A DNA stretch of 64,000 nucleotides from Spirochaetaceae bacterium (GTDB lineage: Bacteria > Spirochaetota > Leptospiria > Leptospirales > Leptonemataceae), in NCBI GenBank assembly GCA_002729885.1, contig PBUB01000031.1, forward strand, positions 111,087-175,086, read 5' to 3'. The stretch's first letter is position 1, and each line of letters opens with the position of its first letter. Shown piece by piece: positions 51,909 through 63,144 of the stretch. The notes under the pieces were generated by a model that did not search any database, was not told the origin of the DNA, and worked only from the letters and a program-made list of their open reading frames with translations. The position numbers and the translations under genes were made by a program.

Positions 51909-53090
51909 TCAGGATCGAACAGACTGCAAGAAGCGATCCGCCTCTGGATCTTCCACGCCCAGTTCTCGAGCCGCTCGTAGCTCCTGGAAAGCTGCTTCCT
52001 TCTTACCCATTCGCAAATAAAGCATACCCATGTCAAACAGGGCTCGACCCAGATAGATCCTGGCTCGCTGAAGCTGCTCTACTTCACTTCCAATTCGAGA
52101 TAGAAGGATTTCCTCTTTAAGCACACCGGAACGAATAATGCTGTTCACTCGATCCCGGATGTTGTCCAGAACCTGTTCCAGGCGCACAGCCTGATCTACT
52201 CGGTTCAATCGATTCGCAAGATCGATGTTTTTGCTTACCAGAGCATCGTACTTCTGCGAAAGCAGATTGTACTCCTGCTTCAGACTTTCCATTTCCGAGG
52301 CATCCCCCCGGGTGACGATGGTAGTGGGAGACGAAATAATCTGCTCTGCCAGCCGCTGCACTTCTTCTTCCAGGAGATCTGCGCGAGTGGTTTCTCGTTT
52401 TAGCTGTGCCCGCAGATCATCGCTTTCTTCCAGCACTTCTTCCAGGCGCTTCTTTAGATCGTTGTCCGATGTTTTTACATCCCGAACTCGCTCGGCCGGC
52501 ACCTCGTGGGCTCCTTCCAGAAGCTCCCCTCGGTCTCGCACCAGGTCTCTGAGAGCCAGAAAGATAGCCCATTGAATCTCAGAAGACTCGGCCTTCTTGA
52601 ATGTCTTATCTACAGGCAGCTTGTTCTTCAAGGTCTGAAGCTTTTTGTAATGCTTCTCCTTCTCTTTTTCCTTTTCGCGACGCTTCAGTTCCGCGGCAGA
52701 TACATTCTTGCCTTTCTTTTCGTTCAGAACTGTGCGAGTGGCACGCTGCAATGCACTGCCCTTCTTTTTCTGCCGGGGTCTGAACTGCTTTTGATATTCA
52801 TTTAGATAGTAGCACAGCACCAGGGGATGCTCCGGGCTATCGGCATCGGCTCCGGCCCAGTGATGGAACAGTCCCTGAAGCACTTTGATTCGGTCCTCAG
52901 TCTCAAGCAAAGGATACGGAAACTCCTTCTTGCCTCTTTTGATCATGTAGTCCGCCGGAAAGTGGCTGGAATACTTCTCGGGCCATAGAACGGCCTCTAC
53001 AGGAACGGTCCTGCACTGCTGCAGGAAATCCTGCTGCAGGGAACGGTCTTTACGGTAGTCTTCAATTTTTTTCTGGACCCGGGCTGACAT
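51909..53090 (-). CDS. Hypothetical coiled-coil protein with TPR-like end
   Basis: A 393-residue cytoplasmic protein. Residues about 1-110 are globular and unrecognised. A very basic stretch (AELKRREKEKEKEKHYKK) follows near 135, then long coiled coils (about 205-330). The C-terminal 60 residues (RARIYLGRALFDMGMLYLRMGKKEAAFQELRAARELG) form a TPR-like pair. No known family; possibly a structural or scaffold protein. GGAG precedes the ATG. It is upstream of dtd and divergent from the rhomboid gene. Confidence 0.68.
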   Translation of the reverse strand: MSARVQKKIEDYRKDRSLQQDFLQQCRTVPVEAVLWPEKYSSHFPADYMIKRGKKEFPYPLLETEDRIKVLQGLFHHWAGADADSPEHPLVLCYYLNEYQKQFRPRQKKKGSALQRATRTVLNEKKGKNVSAAELKRREKEKEKEKHYKKLQTLKNKLPVDKTFKKAESSEIQWAIFLALRDLVRDRGELLEGAHEVPAERVRDVKTSDNDLKKRLEEVLEESDDLRAQLKRETTRADLLEEEVQRLAEQIISSPTTIVTRGDASEMESLKQEYNLLSQKYDALVSKNIDLANRLNRVDQAVRLEQVLDNIRDRVNSIIRSGVLKEEILLSRIGSEVEQLQRARIYLGRALFDMGMLYLRMGKKEAAFQELRAARELGVEDPEADRFLQSVRS

Positions 53091-53149
53091 AGAATTGCTC
53101 CGTTATAAGATCGGAACGGCGGCCAATTTGCCGCAGAAAAAACACCTGT

Positions 53150-53740
53150 ATGCTAACTCTGTTTCTAATCGTAATCAACGTAATTGTCACCCTAATTTAC
53201 ATGCAAAAGGAGGAACCCCGGGACTTTCTTTTCTTTCCCTACCTGGTGGCCAAAGGCCAGGGAATTCGGGGCCTGATCTACTCCCAGTTCTCTCATATGG
53301 GCTGGGGGCATCTGTTCTTTAACATGATCACCCTGTATTTCTTTGGAAGCAGCCTGGAAAAGGTGGCCCCCGGTGTAATGTTACTGACTTATCTTCTGGC
53401 CGCTGTGGGAGCTGATCTGGCTACGTTTCTGTTGCACCACAAAGACCCGAACTATGCCAGTCTGGGGGCCAGCGGATCCGTGGCCGGAGTGCTATTTGCT
53501 TCCATAGTGTTTTTCCCGGACAACAGCATAATAATTTTTCCGCTGCCGATTCCCATCCCGGCACCGATTTTCGCCATCATATACATTGCGGGAAGCATCT
53601 ATATGGCTCGCTCTGAGCACAGATCGGTGAACCATGAGGCCCATATTGGAGGCGCCATTGTAGGCTTTATCATAGGTGCGCTCACTGCTCCCGGAGGCCT
53701 GGGCGGGATCATCGACTACTTTAGAAGCCTTTTTTCCTGA
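53150..53740 (+). CDS. Rhomboid family intramembrane serine protease
   Basis: A 196-residue membrane protein of about six helices. The catalytic Ser108 lies in LGASGSVAG and His165 in NHEAHIGGA. QFSHMGWGHLFFNMITLYFFG is the loop-1/helix-2 signature. It cleaves membrane proteins within the lipid bilayer; the substrates are unknown. It is monocistronic, with the T-rich terminator of metH (opposite strand) about 130 bp downstream. Confidence 0.9.
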   Translation: MLTLFLIVINVIVTLIYMQKEEPRDFLFFPYLVAKGQGIRGLIYSQFSHMGWGHLFFNMITLYFFGSSLEKVAPGVMLLTYLLAAVGADLATFLLHHKDPNYASLGASGSVAGVLFASIVFFPDNSIIIFPLPIPIPAPIFAIIYIAGSIYMARSEHRSVNHEAHIGGAIVGFIIGALTAPGGLGGIIDYFRSLFS

Positions 53741-53863
53741 GGACGGTCTGGAGAAGAGGACTGGGCGGCATCATTCAATATTTTGCAGATCTTTTCTAGC
53801 CAGGGCAGCCTTCTCCCTGGACAGGGCAAATCGCTGCAAATCCCTTCATCGCCGGACTTGCAT

Positions 53864-53897
53864 AAAAAAAGCCGGCTCTCCATTCAGAGAAGCCGGC
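53864..53897 (-). terminator. Rho-independent terminator of metH operon
   Basis: A GCCGGC-based stem (53871-53880 with 53887-53897, one bulge) is followed on the minus strand by seven T (53870-53864). It lies 60 bp past the metH stop. A weaker T-rich run on the plus side may also serve the rhomboid gene. Confidence 0.8.
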
Positions 53898-53957
53898 AGT
53901 TTGTTTCAGAGCCCGAACCGCATGGGCGGGCCGAGCACTTTACTTCGCAGAGAATCG

Positions 53958-56900
53958 TTATCGATCGTAGGCCAGGTTTGGTCCCAGCCACTTTTCCATT
54001 TCATCCAATGGCATATCTTTTCGTTTAGCGTAGTCTTCCACCTGATCTTTATTCAATTTACCCAGGTTGAAATACTCTGCATCCGGATGCGAGAAGTACA
54101 GACCGCTTACGCTGGCTGCAGGCATCATGGCCAGGCTTTCCGTAAGCTGAATACTGGCATCCTCGGTAGCATTCAATAGCTTGAACAGAGTAATCTTTTC
54201 TGTATGGTCCGGCTGCGCAGGATACCCGGGAGCCGGACGAATTCCCTGGTATTTCTCTTTAACCAGTTCTTCGTTGGACAGAGTCTCCCCGGAACCAAAG
54301 CCCCATACCTCTTTACGAACCTTTTCGTGCAGATACTCTGCGAATGCCTCTGCCAGTCGGTCCGCCACAGCTTTCGCCAGGATGGAGTTATAGTCATCAT
54401 GCTTGTCATCGAACTCTTTTACCAGAGCGTTCAGTCCTATACCGGAAGTAACTGCAAAAGCACCCAGCCAGTCTTTGACTCCAGAGTCCTCCGGTGCCAC
54501 GTAATCGGCCAGGGACCGATTCGGCTGCCCTGAGCGCTTTTTGGCCTGCTGCCTCAGACAATGAAATACTGCCAGCTCATCCTTTCGGTTGTCGTCTTTA
54601 AAGAGCTTGATGTCTTCTCCGGTAGAATTGGCGGGGAAGATTCCGTAAACGCCGCGGGGTCGGAGAAGATTCTCTTTCACAATGCGATCCAGCAATTCCT
54701 TCGCATCGTTATGAAGCTTGGTAGCCTCCTCGCCCAGTCTGGGATCTTTCAGGATGTCCGGATACTTTCCGCGCATCTCCCAGGTAAGGAAGAAAGGAGT
54801 CCAGTCGATGTAGGGAATCAAGTCCTCAACTTTCGGCTCAATCTGAAATACCCCGGTTTTCTTGGGCTCAAAGGTATTTCCGTCGAACTTCACCTTATGC
54901 CTGTTGGCTGCCGCTTTGTCGAATGTCAGGATCTCTTTTTCATCCTGGCGATTCTTATGCTGCTCTCGCATGTTTTCGTATTTCTCACGAATTTCACTGG
55001 TAGTCTTATCCCGATGTGTATCGGAAGACAGATTGGATACCATGGGCACACTCAATGAGGCATCCAGCACATGGACTGTAGCACCTGAATAGTTGGGCTC
55101 AATCTTTACTGCGGTATGCACTTCGCTGGTGGTGGCCCCACCAATAAGCAGTGGAAGCTTCATCTTGCGCTTTTCCATTTCCCGGGCCACTTCCACCATC
55201 TCATCCAGAGAGGGAGTAATGAGCCCGGACAGACCGATTACGTCAGCCTTCTGCTTCACGGCTTCATCCAGGATCTTATCTCGGGGCACCATTACGCCCA
55301 GATCAATTACCTCGTAGCCATTGCAGGCCAATACCACACCAACGATATTCTTACCGATGTCGTGCACATCACCCTTAACAGTGGCCAGAAGCACCTTGAT
55401 GGCTTCCTTTTTGGAGCCAGGATTCTTTCTCTGCTCCTCTTCCATGTAAGGAATGAGATAGGCCACCGCCTTCTTCATTACGCGGGCACTTTTTACTACC
55501 TGGGGCAGAAACATCTGACCGGATCCAAAGAGCTCGCCCACATGGTTCATACCATCCATGAGCGGACCTTCGATTACATCCAGAGGCTGGTCGAACTTCT
55601 GGCGGGCTTCTTCTGTATCGTCTTCGATAAATTCAACAATACCCTTAACCAGTGCATGACGGATCCGCTCACCCACATCGGCTTCGCGCCAGGCGTTCTT
55701 CTTACCTTCGTCCTGGGCGCCCTCATCTTTGTAGCTTTCAGCAAAATCCACAAGCTTTTCGCCTGCTTCCGGGTCCTTATTCAAGACCACATCCTCAACC
55801 AGATCCCGAAGATCCCGGGGAATCTCATCGTAAACATCCAGCTGGCCCGGGTTTACAATACCCATATCCATTCCGGCTCGAATAGCATGATACAGAAATA
55901 CCGAGTGCATGGCTCGACGCACAGGCTCATTTCCTCGAAAGGAAAAGCTCATATTGGAAACACCGCCGCTTACTCGAGCATGAGGTAGATTCTCTTTGAT
56001 CCACTTTGTGGCATTGATGAAATCCACAGAGTAGTTATTATGCTCTTCAATCCCTGTAGCGATCGGAAAGATGTTTGGATCAAAAATGATGTCCTGAGCA
56101 GGAAAACCCACTTCTTCAGTGAGAATCTTGTAGGCTCGACCGCATATTTCGATCATTCTTTCGTAGCTGTCCGCCTGGCCCTTGTCGTCAAAAGCCATAA
56201 CGATGACGCTGGCGCCATAGCGCATGATCTTGCGGGCCTGCTCTTTGAATACATCCTCCCCTTCCTTCATGGAAATGGAGTTTACAATAGCTTTGCCCTG
56301 AACACAGCGAAGACCGGCTTCAATTACGCTGAATTTTGAAGAGTCAATCATGATGGGAACCCGGGAGATATCCGGTTCAGCTCCGATCAAATTCAGAAAC
56401 TTCACCATGGCTGCTTCGGAATCCAGCATCCCTTCATCCATGTTAACATCGATGACCTGGGCGCCATTTTCCACCTGGTCCTGGGCCACTGCCACGGCTT
56501 CTTCGTAATTCTCTTCTCGAATCAAACGAGCAAATTTCTTGGAACCGGTTACATTGGTTCGTTCCCCTACGTTCAGGAAGTTCGCCTCCGGGCGCACTAC
56601 CAGGGGCTCCAGGCCGGACAGCCTCAGATAGGGCTCCTGTTTCGCTGGTTGCCGGGGCTTGATACCCTCGATGGATTTTGCCATGGCCCGGATATGATCC
56701 GGCGTGGTTCCACAACAGCCACCGATAATGTTCACCCAGCCTTCGCTGGCGTAGTTATGAATCTGCTCTCCCATGTATTCCGGGGTCTCATCATAACCGC
56801 CAAATTCGTTGGGAAGACCTGCATTGGGATAAAGGCTTACGCGACAGCCGGCCACCCGGGAAAGCTCCTGAATAAAGGGCTTCATTTGAGCAGAACCCAG

Positions 56901-57662
56901 AGCGCAGTTCAATCCCACGCTGAGCAGATGGGGCATGTGAGAGATGGAAATCCAGAATGCTTCCGTTGTCTGACCGGACAGGGTTCTACCACTCTGATCC
57001 ACAATGGTTCCAGAAACCATTGTAGGCACCGTGTACCCAATTCGATCAAAAACGTTTTCGATAGCAAAAAGGGCTGCTTTGGCATTCAATGTGTCAAAAA
57101 CAGTCTCCACAAGGAGAATATCCACTCCTCCTTTGATGAGACCTTCCACCTGCTGCTCGTAGGCAAGCACCACTTCCTGATAGGTTACTGCCCGGTAACC
57201 CGGATCATTCACATCCGGCGAAAGCGAAAGGGTCTTGTTCGTAGGCCCAATGGCCCCGGCCACAAAGCGAGGCTTTTCCGGTGTTTTTTCTGTATACTTG
57301 TCCGCCGCTTTGCGAGCCAGTCTGGCTCCTTCGATATTCAACTCATCCACCAGCTCCTGCAAATCATAGTCTGCCTGAGAAATGGTTGTGCAACTGAAGG
57401 TATTGGTTTCAATGATGTCGGATCCGGCTTCCAGAAATTCCTCGTGGATTTCCTGGATCAATTCCGGCCTGGTTAGTGTAAGCAGGTCGTTGTTGCCCTT
57501 CAGCTCGCCCTTGTAATCCTTGAAACGCTCTCCCCGGAAGTCTTCCTCTTCCAGTTTGTGCTTCTGGATCATGGTTCCCATGGCCCCATCCAGCACCAGG
57601 ATGCGCTTCTCAAGCTGCTCGTAGAGTAACTTAGTTCTATCCTGTGTCTCTGTCTGGCTCAT
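53958..57662 (-). CDS. metH: Cobalamin-dependent methionine synthase
   Basis: A 1234-residue MetH with all four modules. The homocysteine domain carries zinc cysteines in GLNCALG and [10 protein letters not shown]. The pterin domain has [16 protein letters not shown]. The cobalamin module has [13 protein letters not shown] with the axial His near residue 765. The SAM reactivation domain has [11 protein letters not shown] and [12 protein letters not shown]. It remethylates homocysteine with methyl-tetrahydrofolate. The ATG at 57662 has AAGGAG upstream; earlier in-frame codons lack support. Upstream, across 177 bp with a terminator hairpin, is ahcY. Confidence 0.96.
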   Translation of the reverse strand: MSQTETQDRTKLLYEQLEKRILVLDGAMGTMIQKHKLEEEDFRGERFKDYKGELKGNNDLLTLTRPELIQEIHEEFLEAGSDIIETNTFSCTTISQADYDLQELVDELNIEGARLARKAADKYTEKTPEKPRFVAGAIGPTNKTLSLSPDVNDPGYRAVTYQEVVLAYEQQVEGLIKGGVDILLVETVFDTLNAKAALFAIENVFDRIGYTVPTMVSGTIVDQSGRTLSGQTTEAFWISISHMPHLLSVGLNCALGSAQMKPFIQELSRVAGCRVSLYPNAGLPNEFGGYDETPEYMGEQIHNYASEGWVNIIGGCCGTTPDHIRAMAKSIEGIKPRQPAKQEPYLRLSGLEPLVVRPEANFLNVGERTNVTGSKKFARLIREENYEEAVAVAQDQVENGAQVIDVNMDEGMLDSEAAMVKFLNLIGAEPDISRVPIMIDSSKFSVIEAGLRCVQGKAIVNSISMKEGEDVFKEQARKIMRYGASVIVMAFDDKGQADSYERMIEICGRAYKILTEEVGFPAQDIIFDPNIFPIATGIEEHNNYSVDFINATKWIKENLPHARVSGGVSNMSFSFRGNEPVRRAMHSVFLYHAIRAGMDMGIVNPGQLDVYDEIPRDLRDLVEDVVLNKDPEAGEKLVDFAESYKDEGAQDEGKKNAWREADVGERIRHALVKGIVEFIEDDTEEARQKFDQPLDVIEGPLMDGMNHVGELFGSGQMFLPQVVKSARVMKKAVAYLIPYMEEEQRKNPGSKKEAIKVLLATVKGDVHDIGKNIVGVVLACNGYEVIDLGVMVPRDKILDEAVKQKADVIGLSGLITPSLDEMVEVAREMEKRKMKLPLLIGGATTSEVHTAVKIEPNYSGATVHVLDASLSVPMVSNLSSDTHRDKTTSEIREKYENMREQHKNRQDEKEILTFDKAAANRHKVKFDGNTFEPKKTGVFQIEPKVEDLIPYIDWTPFFLTWEMRGKYPDILKDPRLGEEATKLHNDAKELLDRIVKENLLRPRGVYGIFPANSTGEDIKLFKDDNRKDELAVFHCLRQQAKKRSGQPNRSLADYVAPEDSGVKDWLGAFAVTSGIGLNALVKEFDDKHDDYNSILAKAVADRLAEAFAEYLHEKVRKEVWGFGSGETLSNEELVKEKYQGIRPAPGYPAQPDHTEKITLFKLLNATEDASIQLTESLAMMPAASVSGLYFSHPDAEYFNLGKLNKDQVEDYAKRKDMPLDEMEKWLGPNLAYDR

Positions 57663-57803
57663 AATATCTCCTTCTCTATCTTTCATGCCGTTGCCGGCTC
57701 CGCCCTTCAGGCTCTGGCACTCTGACCGGCCCGTGAGCTCTCTGCCCCGATTTCCACCTCGCAACGCGAAAAGAAATGGGTCTCTTGTATAATGTATAAT
57801 TGC

Positions 57804-57831
57804 AAAAGGTCGCCCCGGCCAGGCCGGGGCG
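57804..57831 (-). terminator. Hairpin between ahcY and metH
   Basis: An 8-bp GC stem (CGCCCCGG/CCGGGGCG, 57811-57831, 5-nt loop) begins 9 bp after the ahcY stop and is followed on the minus strand by ACCTTTTGC. It may partly terminate ahcY transcripts. TATAC-rich sequence after it (57783-57800) could be a separate metH promoter. Confidence 0.6.
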
Positions 57832-57839
57832 AATAGTTT

Positions 57840-59192
<1,353 letters not shown>

Positions 59193-60224
59193 TTATCCGG
59201 GCATTGCCCCGGTAGCCGTAACTTCGGCTTCTGCCCGATCGGGCTTTTCGTCCATGGACTGCCGAACGGCTCGATAAAATAGACAGGCAAGGCTACCATC
59301 GCCTTTGCCAGAATGAGTGTCTTCTACCTGGAAGCCGGCATCTGCCAGATCCTGCTCCAGGGTATCTGTTTCGAACCCCAGCCAGAAATCCGCGAAGCTA
59401 CTTCGCATCACTTCTTCATTATGGTGATCCAGATCCGCCAGCACCAGAAGGCCACCTGGCTTGAGCACCCGGGCCGCTTCCTTCAGCGCGCCAATGGGTT
59501 CCGGCACATGATGTAGCACCATAGACAGCACAGCCACATCCGCCTCTTCGTTTGCCAGAGGGAGGTGCTCCATGGATCCAAGACGAAAATCCAGGTTACT
59601 ATCCTTTACCTCGCCCAGGGACTTACGGGCCTCATCCAGCATGGCCTGGCTTTGATCTACTAAAATGATATCTCTTCCCGGGGCAGCCATGGCTACGGAT
59701 AGCTCGCCGGTACCACATCCAAGATCTACGATGGTAACCGGCCCATCCGGCAACATGGAAACCACTTCACTTCTATAGAAGGAAGCATCCACGTAATCCC
59801 TCTGCATTTCATCTTGCAGAGCGCCGTAGCGAAAGAAGTGATCCAGAGTCTGACTCTTGCGAGCATCCAGCACATTGGCCAATCTATCAAAATCCCGAAG
59901 GGATTCCTCGGGTAACCACATACCCGGGCGCGAGGACGATTCTTCCCTGGATTCGAAGTAGCCCAGCATCATTTCTAAAGAAGAAAGTAAAGCGGATTGG
60001 CGGATTTCCGGGCTAATTCCATAATATATTCTGGATCCTTCGCGTCTGCCGGCAAGGAGCCCTGCATCCGCCAGGATCTTTAGATGGCGCGATACCCTGC
60101 TCTGCCCCATTTGCAGCACTTCCAGGATTTCATTTACATGAAGAGGCCCCTTCAGAAGCAGCCGAACAATTCGCAGCCTGGACTCATCGGCCAGAGCTTT
60201 CAGGATTTGGACGCCCTCGGACAT
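59193..60224 (-). CDS. ArsR-family regulator fused to methyltransferase (SahR-like)
   Basis: A 343-residue fusion. An ArsR winged helix (residues 1-90: ALADESRLRIVRLLL, then SRVSRHLKILADAGLLAGRREGSRIYY) lacks obvious metal-binding cysteines. A class I SAM-dependent methyltransferase fold follows (about 120-310; VDLGCGTGELSVAM, ADVAVLSMVLHHVPEP). Its place before ahcY and metH fits SahR, the S-adenosylhomocysteine-sensing repressor of the methionine cycle described in proteobacteria. The methyltransferase domain would be the sensor. A perfect palindrome lies in its promoter. There is no Shine-Dalgarno; the mRNA may be nearly leaderless. Confidence 0.87.
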   Translation of the reverse strand: MSEGVQILKALADESRLRIVRLLLKGPLHVNEILEVLQMGQSRVSRHLKILADAGLLAGRREGSRIYYGISPEIRQSALLSSLEMMLGYFESREESSSRPGMWLPEESLRDFDRLANVLDARKSQTLDHFFRYGALQDEMQRDYVDASFYRSEVVSMLPDGPVTIVDLGCGTGELSVAMAAPGRDIILVDQSQAMLDEARKSLGEVKDSNLDFRLGSMEHLPLANEEADVAVLSMVLHHVPEPIGALKEAARVLKPGGLLVLADLDHHNEEVMRSSFADFWLGFETDTLEQDLADAGFQVEDTHSGKGDGSLACLFYRAVRQSMDEKPDRAEAEVTATGAMPG

Positions 60225-60233
60225 TACATGACC

Positions 60234-60261
60234 ATTATATCAAGATATCTTGATATGTCAA
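60234..60261 (-). promoter_or_regulatory. Consensus promoter with palindromic operator
   Basis: On the minus strand, TTGACA (60261-60256), a 16-bp spacer and TATAAT (60239-60234) form a consensus sigma-70 promoter. A perfect 20-bp palindrome (ATATCAAGAT and its complement, 60237-60256) fills the spacer and touches both hexamers. A protein bound there would block RNA polymerase. The start codon at 60224 lies only ten bases beyond the -10 hexamer. The likely ligand is the adjacent ArsR-methyltransferase protein. Confidence 0.85.
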
Positions 60262-60475
60262 CAAAAAAGAATGCCCGAGGCACTTCTGGTAAATTAAGAT
60301 CTTAAACGAAAATGGCAAGCCTGGATGAGTGCGACTGATACCCCGCGGCCGGAAAATGAGTCCGGGGCTGGCCGGAATGTGACCCGCTCTTTCATCCCTG
60401 AATTGAACTCAGGGCCAGGCCTCCGATTGACCCGGAAAACGAGAGGCGGCGTTCAGCAGGTCGCCATGGGCAGTA

Positions 60476-61102
60476 TTACTCCGGCTTGATTCTAAGAATG
60501 TAGTTCACGCAACGAAGCGCCTGGGTAAGACTCTCTTCTTCCCGACCTCTATCTCTCACTGAAAGTTCAATCAGATAGGCCGTTAAGGTATGATTGATGC
60601 AGATCTTGAGCTCTTCCTGCAGATTATCCGGATCCCACTTCTTGAACATTCTTTCAATGGATCCGGTCATTTCCGGGCCATATAGCTCGGCATATTCATC
60701 TCTGAGGTTATCTGGTGCTGAATAAATCAAATTACCCAGCAAATGGAGGGCTCCTCTTCGCTCCTTGTGGAAGTTCATGAAAGCATGAAACACCTGAACT
60801 ACATCTTCCGCCAGATCCTTTCCGTTACCCGTGCGAGAATTAATAAAATCCATCATCTCCTGATGAGATGAGATCAGAGCATTGCGAAACAGATTTTCCT
60901 TGCTGTCGAAATGGTGATAGATACTGGGCTGCTTTAAACCGCATAGATTGCTGATTTGCCGAATTGATGTACCGAAGTACCCATTCTGCGAAAAGGCCTT
61001 TCGCGCAGCATCCAGGATTCTGTCCCTTGCTGACCGGTCCTCGGTTTCTACAGATGCATCATCCGAAGCGGTATCTATTTCTGTTTCAACTTCTGTTTTC
61101 AT
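60476..61102 (-). CDS. TetR family transcriptional regulator
   Basis: A 208-residue regulator. An acidic leader (about 25 residues) precedes a TetR DNA-binding domain (RDRILDAARKAFSQNGYFGTSIRQISNLCGLKQPSIYHHFDSKENLF). The C-terminal ligand domain is unspecific. The ATG at 61102 is preferred over one 16 codons upstream, since the longer version adds no conserved sequence. Flanking genes are transcribed the same way but are 250 bp or more apart, so its target is not evident; I see no palindrome next to it. Confidence 0.85.
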   Translation of the reverse strand: MKTEVETEIDTASDDASVETEDRSARDRILDAARKAFSQNGYFGTSIRQISNLCGLKQPSIYHHFDSKENLFRNALISSHQEMMDFINSRTGNGKDLAEDVVQVFHAFMNFHKERRGALHLLGNLIYSAPDNLRDEYAELYGPEMTGSIERMFKKWDPDNLQEELKICINHTLTAYLIELSVRDRGREEESLTQALRCVNYILRIKPE

Positions 61103-61368
61103 ATTACTCTCTGCCTGAATTGTATTATATGAAATAAGGGTGGCAACCATTTTCGTAAAAAACGGCCGATTCTACCGAGGATAATTACAGCCCTGAGATC
61201 TGATCGCAAAATGAGACGTTAAGAAGCGAATAACGGCAATGGTCAAATGCCAGGTAGAACCTTTCTAAACTCAGACCTGGACCAGAGAGAACACAAAGCG
61301 GCCAGCAGGCCAATTGAACTTCGTTAGATTGGGAGCAATGATAGCAAGCCACTACAAAAGTGGCCAGA

Positions 61369-63126
61369 CTAGAGACGCACGGCCATCAAAGTTGTATCAT
61401 CAGAAGGCTCTACACCATCTCGAAAAGTTGCCACTTCTTCGATAATTCGCCTGGCCACATCCTGGGGCTCCTGCTCTCCAATATCCGGAACCAGCGAAAA
61501 TAGACGCTCTTCGCCGTAGAGTTCAAATTCCTTATTGTGCGCTTCGGTAATCCCGTCGGTATAAAGAATCAAAAGATCCCCCGGCTCATAATGAACAATG
61601 GTTTCTTTATAATTCGCATTGGGAAATGCGCCCAGAGGCGGCCCACCGGCCGAAAGACTTTCTATGTTTCCGCTGGATTTTCGATATAGAATTTGATGGT
61701 TATGACCGGCAGATGCAATGCGAAATCTAGAAAGATCCCTTTCTACCTGGATCAGCATGGCTGTAACAAAAAGCCCCATTCTGGATCCCCGAAAGATCTC
61801 TTCGTTTACCTTTTCCAGGGTACGCACTGGATGAAGAAAAATTGGGATGTTTGAAGCAAGCAATGTCTTGGAGTATTCCATAAACAGAGCTGCAGGCACT
61901 CCCTTCCCGGAAACATCAGCCATTACCAGAGACAGAATGCTATCTGAATGATAATGGAAGTCGTAGAAATCTCCTCCCACATCGCGACAGGCTTCGTATC
62001 TGGCAGCCATCCGAATTCCAGCAATCTCTCCAGGAATCTCTGGCAATGAGTTCATCTGGATCTGTGCTGCAGTCTCCAGGTCTTTTCTGTACTGCCGAAT
62101 CTCTGACTCTCTGCGACGGGCAATGATTCGCAAATAGGCGCTGGCCAGCTGGGACCCTACAGTAGAGAGAACTTTCAGTTCGAACTGATCAAAAGGCATC
62201 CCGTTCTTTTTATCTGCCGCATTGAGCAGGCCAATCACTCGATCGTCCTGCATGATGGGCACCGAGATAAAAGACCCGGTTTTGCATCTGGTTGCGTTTT
62301 CCGGAGTGAAACCCAGATCCTTCTGCACATCCCGCACAAGAAGAGGCTTTCCGGATCGAAGAACGATTCCAGCCACTCCCTGATCCGGACCAATGCGAAT
62401 GTCCCCGTCCTGAACATCGAAGCCACGGGTACGGGTAATTCGATACCCTCCTTCTTCGCTCTGGTCTTCCATGATCAGAGACAGTCTTTCCAGTTCCAGA
62501 ACTCGCTCAATGGCACCCAGAATGGAATTCAAAAGCTCATCGATGGTATCATGCTGCTGAATGGTGCGAGAGATCTCGTAGATGCAGTTCAGCTCTTCTA
62601 CCCTGCCCTGAAGATCCTGGTAAAGCTTCCTATTATGAATAGCAATACCAGCCATTCCAGAAAGAAAGGTAAGCAGTCGCACATCCTTGCTATCGAAGTC
62701 TCGACCATCCAGGGTGTTTACGCTTTCCAGCACCCCGATCAATCGGTCCCGTGCAAGCATGGGCACAGCAATCAAATTCCGGGTTACAAACCCGGTGGCC
62801 TGATCCACGGACTTTAGAACCCGGGGATCGTTCTGAGCGTCAGCAACGATAATAGCTTTTCGGTTTTCGGCGCACTGGCCGGCAATGCCCTGGCCTTTGG
62901 GGATACGGCGGGCAGCCAGCAACTGACTGCGGTCGCCCCGGGCGATATCGAAAATCAAATCCCCGGAATCCTCATCATAGAGGAGCAGGGAAGCACCCTC
63001 TGTATGGAGCAACTCTCGAGCAGAATCCATAATCACAGTTAGCAAACTGTGTAGATCCTGTTCAGAATTGATCCTGGTTGTAATATCGCTGATTTTCGCC
63101 AGCGTTAGCACATTGTCCCTGCTCAT
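61369..63126 (-). CDS. GAF-GAF-SpoIIE (PP2C) phosphatase
   Basis: A 585-residue signalling phosphatase. Two GAF domains (about 20-165 and 185-335; FDIARGDRSQL, GVLESVNTL, then GFDVQDGDIRIGPDQGVAG and GLLNAADKKNG) precede a SpoIIE/RsbU-type PP2C domain (about 360-585). Metal-binding aspartates are visible in RDVGGDFYDF, VMADVSGKGVPAAL, ILYTDGITEA and PSDDTTLMAV. Such proteins dephosphorylate anti-sigma-factor antagonists in response to small ligands or redox cues. No partner antagonist is adjacent. GGGGG precedes the ATG. A small stem (61348-61364) follows the stop. Confidence 0.9.
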   Translation of the reverse strand: MSRDNVLTLAKISDITTRINSEQDLHSLLTVIMDSARELLHTEGASLLLYDEDSGDLIFDIARGDRSQLLAARRIPKGQGIAGQCAENRKAIIVADAQNDPRVLKSVDQATGFVTRNLIAVPMLARDRLIGVLESVNTLDGRDFDSKDVRLLTFLSGMAGIAIHNRKLYQDLQGRVEELNCIYEISRTIQQHDTIDELLNSILGAIERVLELERLSLIMEDQSEEGGYRITRTRGFDVQDGDIRIGPDQGVAGIVLRSGKPLLVRDVQKDLGFTPENATRCKTGSFISVPIMQDDRVIGLLNAADKKNGMPFDQFELKVLSTVGSQLASAYLRIIARRRESEIRQYRKDLETAAQIQMNSLPEIPGEIAGIRMAARYEACRDVGGDFYDFHYHSDSILSLVMADVSGKGVPAALFMEYSKTLLASNIPIFLHPVRTLEKVNEEIFRGSRMGLFVTAMLIQVERDLSRFRIASAGHNHQILYRKSSGNIESLSAGGPPLGAFPNANYKETIVHYEPGDLLILYTDGITEAHNKEFELYGEERLFSLVPDIGEQEPQDVARRIIEEVATFRDGVEPSDDTTLMAVRL

Positions 63127-63144
63127 ATCCCCCGCTTGGCCAGG

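Noticed and set aside
54000..57500. Long open frames on the plus strand across metH
   Set aside because: They are antisense shadows of a clearly conserved coding sequence.
57663..57839. Cobalamin or SAH riboswitch upstream of metH
   Set aside because: A GGTGGAAATC piece resembles part of a cobalamin element, but no canonical B12 box (GCCACTG or CCTGCC arrangement) or SAH-element core is present.
61331..61364. GGGAGCAATG near the end of the SpoIIE gene as a fourth repeat copy
   Set aside because: Only ten bases match; the GGA-loop hairpins and the GCGAGCGTACCT end are missing.
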